A stretch of DNA of 64,000 bases from Labedella phragmitis (GCF_004078635.1 NZ_RZNB01000001.1:496001-560000); one strand, 5' to 3'. Shown: positions 8,465 through 17,300, counted from the first letter of the stretch. Numbers and translations: made by a program. The notes: generated by a model not told the origin, from the sequence alone.

Positions 8465-9364
8465 ATGTCGCGCCGCTCCTCGACGAACTACCAACGCGCC
8501 GCCTGGGGCTTCCTGGCCCCGGGCGTCGCGGCGGTCGTCCTCGTCCTCCACCTCCCCGTCGTCTACACCGTCTATCTGAGCTTCACGGACTTCAACGGAC
8601 TCGGCGACCCGGACTTCGTCGGTCTCGACAACTACGTGCGGATGTTCCGCGACCCCGCGGTGCTCACGTCGATCGTCAACACCCTGCTGTGGGTCGTCGG
8701 CACGCTCGTGGTCCCGGTCGGTCTCGGCCTCGTCGTCGCCTATCTCGCCTTCGGGTTGCCGGGTGGCGCGTGGCTGCGGGTGCCGTTCCTCGTGCCGTAT
8801 GCGCTCTCGGGCGTCGCCGTCGGCGTCGTGTTCTCGTTCGTGCTGCAGAACGGGGGAGCGCTGTCGCAAGCGCTCGAGTGGTTGCACCTGCCCGGTTCCG
8901 AACTGCGCTGGTTGCAGGACGCTCCCCTCAACACGTTCGCGATGATCATCGCGTCGGCGTGGCAGGGCGTCGGGGTGAACGCGCTCCTCTTCACGGTGGG
9001 GCTCCAGTCGATCCCGAAGGAGCCGCTCGAAGCGGCGAAGGTGGACGGCGCGGTGGGCTGGCGGCTCTTCCGTCACATGATCTGGCCGCTCCTGCGGCCG
9101 TCGACCACGATCGTCGTGGGGTTGTCGATCGTCAACAGCCTCAAGACCTTCGACATCGTGCAATCGATGACGCAGGGAGGGCCGAACCGCGTGTCCGAGA
9201 CCCTCGGCGTGACGATGTACCGCAACACGTTCCTCAACAGCGAGTACGGGCTCGGCGCCGCCGTCGCCCTCTTCCTCACCGTCATCACGCTCGCCGCCTC
9301 GATCATCTACCTGCGGCGACAACTCGCGATCGGTGATCCCGTGAAGAAGGCGGTGCGTCAGTGA
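8465..9364 (+). CDS. Sugar ABC transporter permease 1 (MalF-like)
   Basis: This is a 299-residue membrane protein with about six transmembrane segments. The EAA loop, which contacts the ATPase, reads EAAKVDGAVGWRLFRHMIWP. The ATG at 8465 follows the binding-protein stop by eight bases, and the gene overlaps the next permease by GTGA. It imports the sugar delivered by the upstream lipoprotein together with permease 2. No ATPase gene is present nearby. Confidence 0.92.
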   Translation: MSRRSSTNYQRAAWGFLAPGVAAVVLVLHLPVVYTVYLSFTDFNGLGDPDFVGLDNYVRMFRDPAVLTSIVNTLLWVVGTLVVPVGLGLVVAYLAFGLPGGAWLRVPFLVPYALSGVAVGVVFSFVLQNGGALSQALEWLHLPGSELRWLQDAPLNTFAMIIASAWQGVGVNALLFTVGLQSIPKEPLEAAKVDGAVGWRLFRHMIWPLLRPSTTIVVGLSIVNSLKTFDIVQSMTQGGPNRVSETLGVTMYRNTFLNSEYGLGAAVALFLTVITLAASIIYLRRQLAIGDPVKKAVRQ

Positions 9365-10182
9365 TCTCCCGCATCCTCCGCTACGTGGTCCTCGGGGCGC
9401 TCGGCATCCTGTGGCTGCTCCCCATCTACCTGCTGCTCGCGAACGCGAGCAAGCTCACCTCGGAGTACTCGGGTTCCGAGTTGTGGTCGCCGGGCAACCT
9501 GCCGGCGCTCCTCTCGAACATCGGCGAGGTGTTCTCGACGACCGACGTGCCGTCCGGGCTCGGCGTGACCTTCCTCTACGCGACGATCGCTCCATTCATC
9601 GCGGTGATCCTCGGCGCCGGCGTCGGCTTCGCCGTCATCGTGCTCAAGGTGAAGCGCGGCTTCTTCTGGTTCTTCGTGATCTTCTGCGGGACGGTGTTCC
9701 CGCTCCAGATCATGGTGATCCCGCTCTTCGCCGCCTACTCGCAGGTCGGCCTCTTCGACACGTTCGTCGGCATGACGTTCGTCTACGCCGTCGTGTGCAC
9801 GCCGTTCTCCGCGTTCGTCATGCGCAATTTCTTCGCGGGCATCGCGGAGACGGTCTTCGAGGCCGCGGTCGTGGATGGAGCCAGCGCCTGGCGGATCTTC
9901 ACCCGCATCTACCTGCCGATGTCGCGCAGCGCCCTCGTGGTGGTGTTCATCCTGCAGGCGACGTGGGTGTGGAACGACCTGCTCCTCGCGCTCGTGCTCA
10001 CGCAGAGCGCGGCGACACGGCCGGTGATGCCGCTGCTCGCGGCACTGCAGTCCACCGAGGGCGGCGGCTCCGCGTACACGGTCGTGCTCACGGCGGCGCT
10101 CATCGTCTCGATCCCGACGGCGCTCCTGTTCATGTTCACGCAGCGCGTCTTCCAGCGCGGGCTCTCGCTCGGCCAGTACTGA
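9361..10182 (+). CDS. Sugar ABC transporter permease 2 (MalG-like)
   Basis: This 273-residue membrane protein starts at GTG 9361, overlapping the previous stop by four bases. Its EAA loop reads EAAVVDGASAWRIFTRIYLP, and the C-terminus has the usual FQRGLSLGQ ending of MalG-type permeases. It pairs with permease 1. The energising ATPase is probably a shared MsiK-like subunit encoded elsewhere. Confidence 0.92.
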   Translation: MISRILRYVVLGALGILWLLPIYLLLANASKLTSEYSGSELWSPGNLPALLSNIGEVFSTTDVPSGLGVTFLYATIAPFIAVILGAGVGFAVIVLKVKRGFFWFFVIFCGTVFPLQIMVIPLFAAYSQVGLFDTFVGMTFVYAVVCTPFSAFVMRNFFAGIAETVFEAAVVDGASAWRIFTRIYLPMSRSALVVVFILQATWVWNDLLLALVLTQSAATRPVMPLLAALQSTEGGGSAYTVVLTAALIVSIPTALLFMFTQRVFQRGLSLGQY

Positions 10183-10217
10183 GGGGGCTGGAGGCGGATC
10201 GCGCGGTCGGGCGGCGC

Positions 10218-10248
10218 CGAGCGCACCCTCCTGCTCGGTGGGCGCTCG
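10218..10248. terminator. Hairpin between convergent genes
   Basis: CGAGCGCACC (10218-10227) pairs with GGTGGGCGCTCG (10237-10248), with a two-base bulge. It lies between the permease stop and the convergent membrane-protein gene, so it could end transcripts from both sides. Confidence 0.45.
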
Positions 10249-10254
10249 TCGACT

Positions 10255-10860
10255 TCACAGGGGGAAATGGACTCCCGCGGAGCGGAGTTCGAGCGCGGCG
10301 AGGCGGCGGACGACTCCGGGGTCACCGCGACGCCACGCGTCCATGACCGCCGGATCGAGGGCGAGGACGTCGCGTGGTTCGCGCTCGGTGAGGGCGCGGA
10401 ACGCGAGCAGTTCGAGGGCGTTCGGGGAACCCGCGAGGCGCGCGAGACGTCCGCGGCGGACGGCTCCGACGAGCCGCGGCCGGATCCAGCCGAACGCGAG
10501 GATCGCGACGACGATGGCCACGATCGTCCATGCGACGATGGCGGCGAGCGTGTGCACGCCGAGCTGCCAGTTCTCGCCGGCGGTCGCGAGTTCCGCGGCG
10601 GCTCCGCTCGCTGCGTCGAACGGGGCCGAGATGCCCTCGCCGATGAGCGGGGTCGAGGACAAGGCCTCGCCGACGTCGCTCATGGTCGACGACAGGCCCT
10701 GCCCCGATTGCTGTACGTTGCGCCCGATCGCGTCGAGGGCGGTGATGGCGCCGTGGATCGTCAACGCGACGATCACGCCGCCGATCAGGACGGCCAGGGC
10801 GACGACGTCTCCGAGGATCTGCGCCCACCGTTGCCGCGGGACGTCCGAATACAGCTTCAC
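10255..10860 (-). CDS. Membrane protein of unknown function
   Basis: This 201-residue protein has one membrane segment near residues 15-37 and a second near 105-127. Between them is an extracytoplasmic loop rich in Ser, Gly and Ala; the C-terminal tail is Arg-rich and cytoplasmic. The family is not recognised. It lies alone between the transporter and the metal-exporter operon. Confidence 0.75.
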   Translation of the reverse strand: MKLYSDVPRQRWAQILGDVVALAVLIGGVIVALTIHGAITALDAIGRNVQQSGQGLSSTMSDVGEALSSTPLIGEGISAPFDAASGAAAELATAGENWQLGVHTLAAIVAWTIVAIVVAILAFGWIRPRLVGAVRRGRLARLAGSPNALELLAFRALTEREPRDVLALDPAVMDAWRRGDPGVVRRLAALELRSAGVHFPL

Positions 10861-10914
10861 AACAGGCCTCCTGGGTTCGAGAGGCCATCGTCTCAGACGC
10901 GCCGCCGCCGGGCC

Positions 10915-11625
10915 TCAGCGCTGATGTCCGTGTTCGTCGTGGCTGTGTTCGTCGTGGCCGTGTTCGTCGTGGCCGTGCTCGTCCTCGAGCAGCATCCCGA
11001 CCGAGGTCGCACAGGCGTCGCCGCGCCATGCCTCGATCCCCTCGCGGATCGCGAAGGCCGCGATGACGAGACCGGCGACCGCATCCGCCCACCACCAGCC
11101 GAGCAGGCTGTTGGTGACAAGCCCGATCAGGACGGCTGCCGACAGGTAGGTGCAGATGAGCGTCTGCTTCGAGTCGGCGACGGCGGTGGCCGAACCCAGT
11201 TCGCGGCCCGCTCGTCGTTCCGCGAACGAGAGGAACGGCATGATGACGACGCTGAGTGCCGTGATCACGATGCCGACCCTCGAGTGCTCGACCTCCGCCT
11301 GTGTGACGAGCGCGAGGGTCGACGACGACGTGACGTAGGCCGCGAGTGCGAAGAAGGCGACGGCGATCGCGCGCAGCGTGCCCTTCTCCCAGCGCTCCGG
11401 ATCGGGTCGCGTGAACTGCCACGCGACGGCGGCGGCGGAGAGGACCTCGATCGTCGAGTCGAGTCCGAATCCGATGAGGGCCGCGGAGGAGGCGACGGTG
11501 CCGGCCGAGATCGCCACGACGGCCTCGACGAGGTTGTAGCCGATCGTCACGGCCACGATCCAGCGGATGCGGCGTTCGAGCGCCTCGCGGCGCTCGCCGA
11601 CCGCCCGGGGCGATGTGGACGTCAC
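10915..11625 (-). CDS. Cation diffusion facilitator-type transporter with His-rich tail
   Basis: The 236-residue protein starts at GTG 11625, overlapping the sensor gene stop by GTGA; a GTG at 11631 is an alternative. It has about five to six membrane segments with the CDF-like GFGLDSTIE and WWWADAVAGL motifs, whose Asp and Glu bind metal. The tail has four repeats of DEHGH or DEHSH, a metal-binding His run. Paired with a CmtR-like sensor, it probably exports a divalent metal such as Zn, Cd or Pb. Confidence 0.85.
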   Translation of the reverse strand: MTSTSPRAVGERREALERRIRWIVAVTIGYNLVEAVVAISAGTVASSAALIGFGLDSTIEVLSAAAVAWQFTRPDPERWEKGTLRAIAVAFFALAAYVTSSSTLALVTQAEVEHSRVGIVITALSVVIMPFLSFAERRAGRELGSATAVADSKQTLICTYLSAAVLIGLVTNSLLGWWWADAVAGLVIAAFAIREGIEAWRGDACATSVGMLLEDEHGHDEHGHDEHSHDEHGHQR

Positions 11626-11966
11626 GAGCACGTGCACCCGTCGCCGGAGCAGCAGTCGGGATCGATGTGCAGGACGACGTCGAGGAGCTCGCCGAGGGCG
11701 GGCGCGAGGTGCGGATCGGTGAGTACGTAGAGCGTGTGACGCCCGTCGCGCGTCGCATCGACGAGTCCGCACCCGCGGAGGCACGCGAGTTGGTTGGACA
11801 TCACTTGGCGCGAGACGCCGAGGGCGTCCGCGAGGTCCGACGGGCGGGCCGGCGATTTCCGGAGCGCGAGGAGGATGCCTGTGCGGGTCGCGTCCGACAG
11901 CGCGTAGCCGAGCCGTGCGAGCGCGGCGGTGTGGGTGGTCGTGACGGTCGTCTCGGCGGTCGGCAT
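11622..11966 (-). CDS. ArsR-family metal sensor, CmtR-like
   Basis: This is a 114-residue winged-helix regulator. SNQLACLRGCGLV in the recognition region has the two Cys spaced as in the Cd/Pb sensor CmtR of Mycobacterium. The C-terminus DPDCCSGDGCTCS adds further Cys ligands, where CmtR has one. It should repress its own operon and the exporter downstream until metal binds. A perfect inverted repeat lies nine bases before the start. Confidence 0.87.
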   Translation of the reverse strand: MPTAETTVTTTHTAALARLGYALSDATRTGILLALRKSPARPSDLADALGVSRQVMSNQLACLRGCGLVDATRDGRHTLYVLTDPHLAPALGELLDVVLHIDPDCCSGDGCTCS

Positions 11967-11974
11967 GCTGTCAC

Positions 11975-11994
11975 AGTACAGCGATTGCTGTACT
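11975..11994. promoter_or_regulatory. ArsR/CmtR-type operator
   Basis: AGTACAGC-GATT-GCTGTACT is a perfect 8-4-8 inverted repeat directly upstream of the metal sensor start at 11966. Size and place fit an autoregulatory ArsR operator. Confidence 0.8.
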
Positions 11995-12007
11995 CAATCC
12001 AGGGTCG

Positions 12008-12943
12008 TCACGAGTCCTCGACGTCGACTTCCGACCGGAGGTAGTACGCGGCCGCGCCGACGAGCGGAGCGTCGGCGAGCAGTTCGGAGCGCCGGACCAG
12101 CGCTGGCGTTCCGCCGCCGTCCGCGAGTCCGCGTCGGAGCGACGGCTCGAGGAGGTCCCACGATCGCGAGATCGAGCCGCCGATGACGAGCTCTTCGGTG
12201 TCGAAGCGGGCGAGCCAGGGTGCGAGGGCCACTCCGAGTGCGTGGACGGCGTGGTCGAGTACTGCGCTCGCGACAGAATCGCCGGCGCGCGCGGCCGCGG
12301 CGATGTCGGCGACCGTGGCGATCTCGCCGGTCCGCTCGGCGTAGGCCTTCATGATCGCGCGGCTCGACATCGTGTCCTCGAGGGGACCGCCGTGGACGGT
12401 GATGCGGAACGCGTGGCCGTCTCGGGGGACCGTCGAGCCCTCGGTGACGGGATCGCCGTCGTCGAGGAAGGCGGATCCCACGCCCGTTCCGAGGGTGATG
12501 CACACGAAGCGCCGCGCGCGCTCCGCCGACCCGAACGCCCACTCACCGATCCCGTACGCGACGGCGTCGTTGAGGAAGACGACGTCGCCCGGAGTCAGGT
12601 CGAGTCGGCGCGCGAACTCGTGATGGAGCGGGAGTCCCGCGATCGATGCGAACTTGGCGACGCCGTCGAAGGAGCCGATGCCGGTGACGTCGTCGAAGGG
12701 ACCGGGCATCGCGACCACGATTTCGGAAGCGGACGGGGCGAGCTCGTATGCCGGTTCCGTGACGTCGTCGAGCAGCGCGATGCGCTCGGCGTGCGGATCG
12801 ATGTCGCGATCGACGCGGTTCTCGACCCGCGCGACACGGCCGTCGGTCACGAGGATCGCCGCTGTGACGTGCGAACCACCCACGTCGAGCACTCGGATCC
12901 AGCGCGGAGCATGCCGGGATGACATCGGCGGCGCTGGGTTCAC
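12008..12943 (-). CDS. ROK-family sugar kinase
   Basis: This 311-residue protein begins its domain with VLDVGGSHVTAAI, the ATP-binding phosphate-1 motif. NDAVAYGIGEW and TLGTGVGSAF are the other ROK signatures, with the catalytic Asp in NDA. The Cys-rich zinc motif CxCGxxGC of many ROK kinases is missing; the region reads ITVHGGPLEDTMS. It would phosphorylate a hexose or amino sugar. It lies next to, but divergent from, the amino-sugar operon and could serve it. Confidence 0.85.
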   Translation of the reverse strand: MNPAPPMSSRHAPRWIRVLDVGGSHVTAAILVTDGRVARVENRVDRDIDPHAERIALLDDVTEPAYELAPSASEIVVAMPGPFDDVTGIGSFDGVAKFASIAGLPLHHEFARRLDLTPGDVVFLNDAVAYGIGEWAFGSAERARRFVCITLGTGVGSAFLDDGDPVTEGSTVPRDGHAFRITVHGGPLEDTMSSRAIMKAYAERTGEIATVADIAAAARAGDSVASAVLDHAVHALGVALAPWLARFDTEELVIGGSISRSWDLLEPSLRRGLADGGGTPALVRRSELLADAPLVGAAAYYLRSEVDVEDS

Positions 12944-13098
12944 GTCGTCAGCCTATCCGGCGGATGCTCACGCCATCTACGGTCGCGGGAGCGAGCGGCG
13001 CGGTTGTGTTGCTGCCCATTCATCCGACAAACGGAGGATAGAGGCATCGGAGCCGGCGCCCCATCGTCTCCGGATCCTGTGGATGACGCCTACCTCGC

Positions 13099-13167
13099 TA
13101 CGGCCCCGTCGGCTGCGGGCACTGCACGATGTGTTCGAAGGGCCAGGGTACCTCCTGCGAGAACGCG
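13099..13167 (+). pseudogene. Possible zinc alcohol dehydrogenase fragment
   Basis: In this frame the sequence encodes YGPVGCGHCTMCSKGQG followed by TSCENA. The spacing C-x2-C-x2-C-x7-C is that of the structural zinc lobe of medium-chain dehydrogenases. There is no intact reading frame on either side. The 394-base gap at 12944-13337 otherwise holds only the two GntR operators. A chance match in GC-rich DNA is possible. Confidence 0.25.
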
Positions 13168-13235
13168 GCGTCTCGGCCCTCACCGTCGCCGTCCGTCGGA
13201 GGAGGGAATATCGGTGCTGAGCGTCGCTACCGCTC

Positions 13236-13251
13236 ACTGGACCGTACCAAT
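13236..13251. promoter_or_regulatory. HutC/GntR operator, copy 1
   Basis: ACTGGACCGTACCAAT shares ACTGGACCGTACCA with copy 2 at 13313. Its ends resemble the DasR site ACTGGTCTAGACCACT. It lies about 90 bases before the binding-protein gene, in the promoter region. Confidence 0.65.
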
Positions 13252-13312
13252 TGTTTCGAGTGCGTAACTTTTCCTGCTGTTCCGCCGGATCGGTGCGAGA
13301 GTCGAGTTCTCG

Positions 13313-13328
13313 ACTGGACCGTACCACT
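13313..13328. promoter_or_regulatory. HutC/GntR operator, copy 2
   Basis: ACTGGACCGTACCACT matches the DasR-responsive consensus at 12 of 16 positions, including both outer halves. It directly abuts the ribosome site GGAGGA of the gene at 13338, so bound protein would block transcription or elongation. The likely binder is the GntR protein encoded at 16564. Confidence 0.7.
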
Positions 13329-13337
13329 GGAGGAATC

Positions 13338-14666
13338 ATGAGTAGAAAAGCAATGGCGCTCGGCGCGATGATGATGTCGGCTGTGCTCTTGGCCGGATGC
13401 GCGGCAGGGTCCGGGGGGTCCGGCGGGGACGAGGGCTCCGGCGAAGGCACCGTAAAGCTCGTCGCCTGGCCGGGCCCGGAGGGCGACGCGATGACCGAGG
13501 TCGTCGACGCTTACAACGCCGGTCAGGGCGAGGAGGACGGCATCGACATCGAGTTGACCCTGCTGTCGCGCCAGGACACGTTCTCGAAGGAAGCGGCGCT
13601 CATGGCGTCGAAGTCCTCAGACGTCGACATCTACTTCACCGCGTCCTACAACATCGGCCAGTTCGCGCCGTCGCTCGAACCCCTCACGGACATCGACACG
13701 TCCGCCTACTTCCCCGTCGCGGCAGAAGGGCTCACGTACGAGGACGAGCTGTACGCGCTGCCCCTCGACGTGAGCAACCACTTCCTGCTGTACCGCAAGG
13801 ACCTCATCGACGCGTTGCTGAGCGACCCCGCCGCCCAGGCCGAGTACGAGCGCATCAGCGAGTCGGTGCTCGGTGAGGCCCGCGCCCCGAAGGACCCGAA
13901 CGAGTGGGACCTCGACGACTTCACGGTCGCGGCCGCGTACTTCTCCCAGAGCGAGAACCCGGCGTCGCCGACCGAGTACGGCACGATCCTGCAGGCGAAG
14001 AACCTCCTCTACAACACGATGATCTGGAACGACGTGCTCTGGGGCTACGGCGGCAACTGGGAAGAGGACGGCGAAGCGGCGCTCACGAGTGACGCGGCGA
14101 AGAAGGCCGTCCAGCTCTACGCCGACATCTACGAGAACGAGTGGACCTCCCCCGACAGCTCGCAAGCGGAGTTCCCCGAGACCCAGGCGGCTCTGCAGTC
14201 GGGCGACACGGCCTTCGCCATCCAGTGGTCCGCGGCCTTCGCGGCGCTCAACGACCCGGAGCAGTCTCCCGATGTGGCGGGGAAGATCGCCATCGCACCG
14301 GTACCCGGTGGCAAGACCCACGTCCATGCCCTCGCGGTCTCGCTGAACAAGTACAGCGAGAACAAAGCGGCGGCGAAGAAGTTCCTCTCGTACCTCGCCA
14401 CCGCCGACGCGATGACCCAGTACGCCGAGGCCGGCGGCATCCCCGCCGTCCCCGAGGTGCTCGAAGCTCAGACTGCGATCAACCCCGCGTTCGAGCAGGT
14501 CTCACAGACCATCGCGGAGAACGGATTCTCCGAGCCCGTCTTCCCGCAGACCTTCCAGGCGTACAGCAAGATCGCCGAGGACCTCAGCGGCGCGTGGGTC
14601 GGTCAGACGGACGTCGACGAGGCGCTCGAGACCGCGAACGCCAACCTGCAAGAGCTGCTCGGCTGA
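13338..14666 (+). CDS. Amino-sugar ABC transporter substrate-binding lipoprotein
   Basis: The ATG at 13338 follows GGAGGA and gives 442 residues. The signal ends in LLAGC, followed by a Gly/Ser-rich linker. The mature part is a family 1 solute-binding protein (LVAWPGPEGDAMTEVVDAY, DVSNHFLLYRKDLID). It heads an operon with two permeases, GntR, NanE and a kinase, so the ligand is probably N-acetylmannosamine, N-acetylglucosamine or an oligosaccharide that contains them. Confidence 0.9.
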   Translation: MSRKAMALGAMMMSAVLLAGCAAGSGGSGGDEGSGEGTVKLVAWPGPEGDAMTEVVDAYNAGQGEEDGIDIELTLLSRQDTFSKEAALMASKSSDVDIYFTASYNIGQFAPSLEPLTDIDTSAYFPVAAEGLTYEDELYALPLDVSNHFLLYRKDLIDALLSDPAAQAEYERISESVLGEARAPKDPNEWDLDDFTVAAAYFSQSENPASPTEYGTILQAKNLLYNTMIWNDVLWGYGGNWEEDGEAALTSDAAKKAVQLYADIYENEWTSPDSSQAEFPETQAALQSGDTAFAIQWSAAFAALNDPEQSPDVAGKIAIAPVPGGKTHVHALAVSLNKYSENKAAAKKFLSYLATADAMTQYAEAGGIPAVPEVLEAQTAINPAFEQVSQTIAENGFSEPVFPQTFQAYSKIAEDLSGAWVGQTDVDEALETANANLQELLG

Positions 14667-14740
14667 TCGGGCCAGGAGGGGCGGGTCGTCGCCGGCCCGC
14701 CCCTCGGTTCATCGTCCCTGCAAGAGAAGGTCGACCCCAG

Positions 14741-15652
14741 ATGTCCCACACCGTCGAACGCACGAGATCGATCGCACGGGAGCGCCGCAAGCGCACCACC
14801 GCTGCGACGGTCCTCAGCCTGCCGCTCATCCTCTTCGCCGCCGTCTTCGTGATCTACCCGCTCGCGTCGGGCACGCTCACGGCGTTCCAGAGCAGCACGC
14901 TGCTCAATCAGGCGAACGAGCTGAACGGCGTCGACAACTTCGTGTCCCTGTTCCGTAGCGACGGGTTCGCGAAGGCGGCCGGCTTCACGATCGGCTTCTC
15001 GGCCGTGGTCGTGGCGATCGAGATGGTCCTGGGGTTCGGTTTCGCGCTCGTGATGGATCGGGCGTTCCCCGGCAAGAAGCTCTTCTTCACCCTGCTGCTG
15101 CTGCCGATCATGGTGGCGCCCGCCCTGCTCGGCATCATGTTCCGGCTGTTGCTCAACGGCGACATCGGAGCGCTTCCCGCGCTGCTCGAGAGCATCGGCG
15201 TGAGCGTCTCGCTGTTCTCACCGGATTCGGTCATCCCGCTGCTCGTCGTCCTCGACGTGCTCCAGTGGACGCCGTTCACGTTCCTGATCATCTACGCGGG
15301 TCTGCAGTCCTTCCCCAAGGAGCTCCTCGAAGCCTCGGCGATGGACGGTGCCGGCTATGTCCGATCGTTGACGTCGGTGGTCGTGCCGGTGCTCAAACCG
15401 GTGTTGTTCGCGGCGTTCTTCCTGCGTGCGATCGATGCCATCCGGACCTTCGACGTCATCTACGTGCTCACCGCGGGCGGGCCGGGCACGAGCACGACCA
15501 CGCTGAGCATCTTCATCTACAAGACGGCGTTCGAGGCCGGCGACTTCGGGAAGGCGGCGGCCGCAGCGCTCGTCGTCCTCGTGTGCCTCGTGCCGTTCGT
15601 CCCGTTCATCGTCCGACGCATCTCCTCGACCGGAATGGAGGGCAAGAAGTGA
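14741..15652 (+). CDS. Amino-sugar ABC transporter permease 1
   Basis: This 303-residue permease starts at ATG 14741 behind AGAGAAGG. It has about six membrane segments and the EAA loop EASAMDGAGYVRSLTSVVVP. Its stop overlaps the GTG of the next permease. It forms the membrane channel with that partner. Confidence 0.92.
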   Translation: MSHTVERTRSIARERRKRTTAATVLSLPLILFAAVFVIYPLASGTLTAFQSSTLLNQANELNGVDNFVSLFRSDGFAKAAGFTIGFSAVVVAIEMVLGFGFALVMDRAFPGKKLFFTLLLLPIMVAPALLGIMFRLLLNGDIGALPALLESIGVSVSLFSPDSVIPLLVVLDVLQWTPFTFLIIYAGLQSFPKELLEASAMDGAGYVRSLTSVVVPVLKPVLFAAFFLRAIDAIRTFDVIYVLTAGGPGTSTTTLSIFIYKTAFEAGDFGKAAAAALVVLVCLVPFVPFIVRRISSTGMEGKK

Positions 15653-16536
15653 GCGCCCTGGCCCCGAACCCGACGGAAGCGCTCGCTTCCGCGTCGTCCG
15701 AGCGGACGCCCAAGCGTCGGCACGCCACGGCGTGGGTGTTCACGATCGTCGCCGGCATCATCGCGCTCGTCGTGAACGTCCCGCTCCTCAACGCGATCCT
15801 GGTGAGCTTCAAGCCCGACGGCGAGATCGCGAGGAACCCGGTCTCCCTGCCGGCCTCGCCCACTCTCGATCATTACGCCAACGTGCTCTACGCCTCCGGC
15901 TACGACTTCCCCCGGTTCTTCCTCAACTCCGCGATGATCGCGGTCGGAACCGTGCTCGTCGTGCTCGTCATCGCCATCCCCGCGACCTACGCCGTCGTGC
16001 GACTCGGCTTCGGTGGCAGGTGGATCATCAGCAGCGCGTCGGGGCTCCGGCTGCTCCCGGCGATCTTCTTCGTCGTGCCGTTCTTCATCCTGTTCTCCAC
16101 CCTGGGCCTCCAGGACACGATCCCCGGCCTCATTGCGGCGAACACTTTCCTCAATCTGCCGCTCGCGATCATCCTGCTCTCCTCCGCACTCCGCGACATC
16201 CCGCAGGAGATCGAGGAGGCGGCCGCCGTCGACGGCGCGAGCATCTACCGGACCCTGGGGTCGATCATCCTGCCCCTGCTGGCTCCCACCATGGTCGCGG
16301 TGTCGGTCCTCGTGTTCATCTTCAGCTGGAACGACTACCTGTTCGCTCTCGTGCTGTCGACGTCCAGCGCGACCCCCGTCACCCTCGGCGCGGCCAACTT
16401 CATCACGAGTACCGGTATCCGATGGGGAGACATCTCGGCGGCGTCGGTCCTCTCCACACTGCCGCCCCTGCTCTTCGCGATTTTCGCGCAGCGATACCTT
16501 GTCAGTGGCCTGTCCTCCGGCGCGGTCAAGGGATGA
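15649..16536 (+). CDS. Amino-sugar ABC transporter permease 2
   Basis: This 295-residue MalG-type permease starts at GTG 15649, inside the previous stop (GTGA). The EAA loop reads EAAAVDGASIYRTLGSIILP, and the end LVSGLSSGAVKG is typical. As in the mannoside locus, no ATP-binding subunit gene is present. Confidence 0.92.
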   Translation: MSALAPNPTEALASASSERTPKRRHATAWVFTIVAGIIALVVNVPLLNAILVSFKPDGEIARNPVSLPASPTLDHYANVLYASGYDFPRFFLNSAMIAVGTVLVVLVIAIPATYAVVRLGFGGRWIISSASGLRLLPAIFFVVPFFILFSTLGLQDTIPGLIAANTFLNLPLAIILLSSALRDIPQEIEEAAAVDGASIYRTLGSIILPLLAPTMVAVSVLVFIFSWNDYLFALVLSTSSATPVTLGAANFITSTGIRWGDISAASVLSTLPPLLFAIFAQRYLVSGLSSGAVKG

Positions 16537-16563
16537 TGCGGACGGCCTCGGAAGGACGGACTC

Positions 16564-17268
16564 ATGGCGCACAAGTACGAACAGGTCGCGGCCAGCATTC
16601 GGGAGTCGATCGCCCGTTCGCTCGCCCCGCACGACGCGCTCGCGTCCGAGCGCGAGCTCATGGCCATCCACGGGGTGAGCCGGATGACCGTGCGGAAGGC
16701 GATCTCCGTCCTCGTCGACGAGGGACGCGTGTACAACGTCCACGGGTCCGGGACGTATGTGGGCTCAGCGGACATCTTCTCGAAGACGCCGAAGCTCACG
16801 TCCTTCACCGAGGACATGATCAGTCGCGGATCGGTGCCCTCGTCGCGGGTCCTCGAGGTGGCGCGCATCGCCGCTCCTGACGCCGTCGCGACGGCGTTGA
16901 ACCTGACGCCTTCGGACGCTGTGACCCAGATCCGACGACTTCGCCTCGCGGATGACACGCCGATCGCGCTCGAGGAGGTCTTCCTCCCGACGACGGTGCT
17001 CGAGACCGAATCGCTGAATCTCGGCGCGTCGCTCTACGAACAGCTCCGCCTCGCCGGCCACGAGGTGTACCGCGCCGAACAGGAGATCAAGGCCATCACG
17101 CTGACGAGGGAGGACAGCCTCCTGCTGGAGGTCGCGGTCGGCTCCGCCGCACTGTCCGTCACACGCGTCAGCTCCTCACGCCGAGGCCACCTCATCGAAT
17201 TCGCCCGCACGACCTACCGGGCCGACCGGTACACGTTCCAATTGGCCGTCACCCGGGACGACAAATGA
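16564..17268 (+). CDS. GntR-family (HutC) transcriptional regulator
   Basis: The protein has 234 residues. The N-terminal winged helix contains ASERELMAIHGVSRMTVRKAI, and the C-terminal UTRA domain binds an effector (PIALEEVFLP and IEFARTTYRADRYTFQLAV are hallmark segments). It lies in the operon it probably controls through the paired sites at 13236 and 13313. Related regulators sense phosphorylated amino sugars such as glucosamine 6-phosphate. Confidence 0.9.
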   Translation: MAHKYEQVAASIRESIARSLAPHDALASERELMAIHGVSRMTVRKAISVLVDEGRVYNVHGSGTYVGSADIFSKTPKLTSFTEDMISRGSVPSSRVLEVARIAAPDAVATALNLTPSDAVTQIRRLRLADDTPIALEEVFLPTTVLETESLNLGASLYEQLRLAGHEVYRAEQEIKAITLTREDSLLLEVAVGSAALSVTRVSSSRRGHLIEFARTTYRADRYTFQLAVTRDDK

Positions 17269-17300
17269 CGCCACATCAGATCACCGAGAGAAAGCTCCAC

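Noticed and set aside
10920-10985. Short tandem repeats that resemble a CRISPR or VNTR
   Set aside because: They encode the DEHGH repeats in the His-rich tail of the metal exporter; the units are about 18 bases without spacers.
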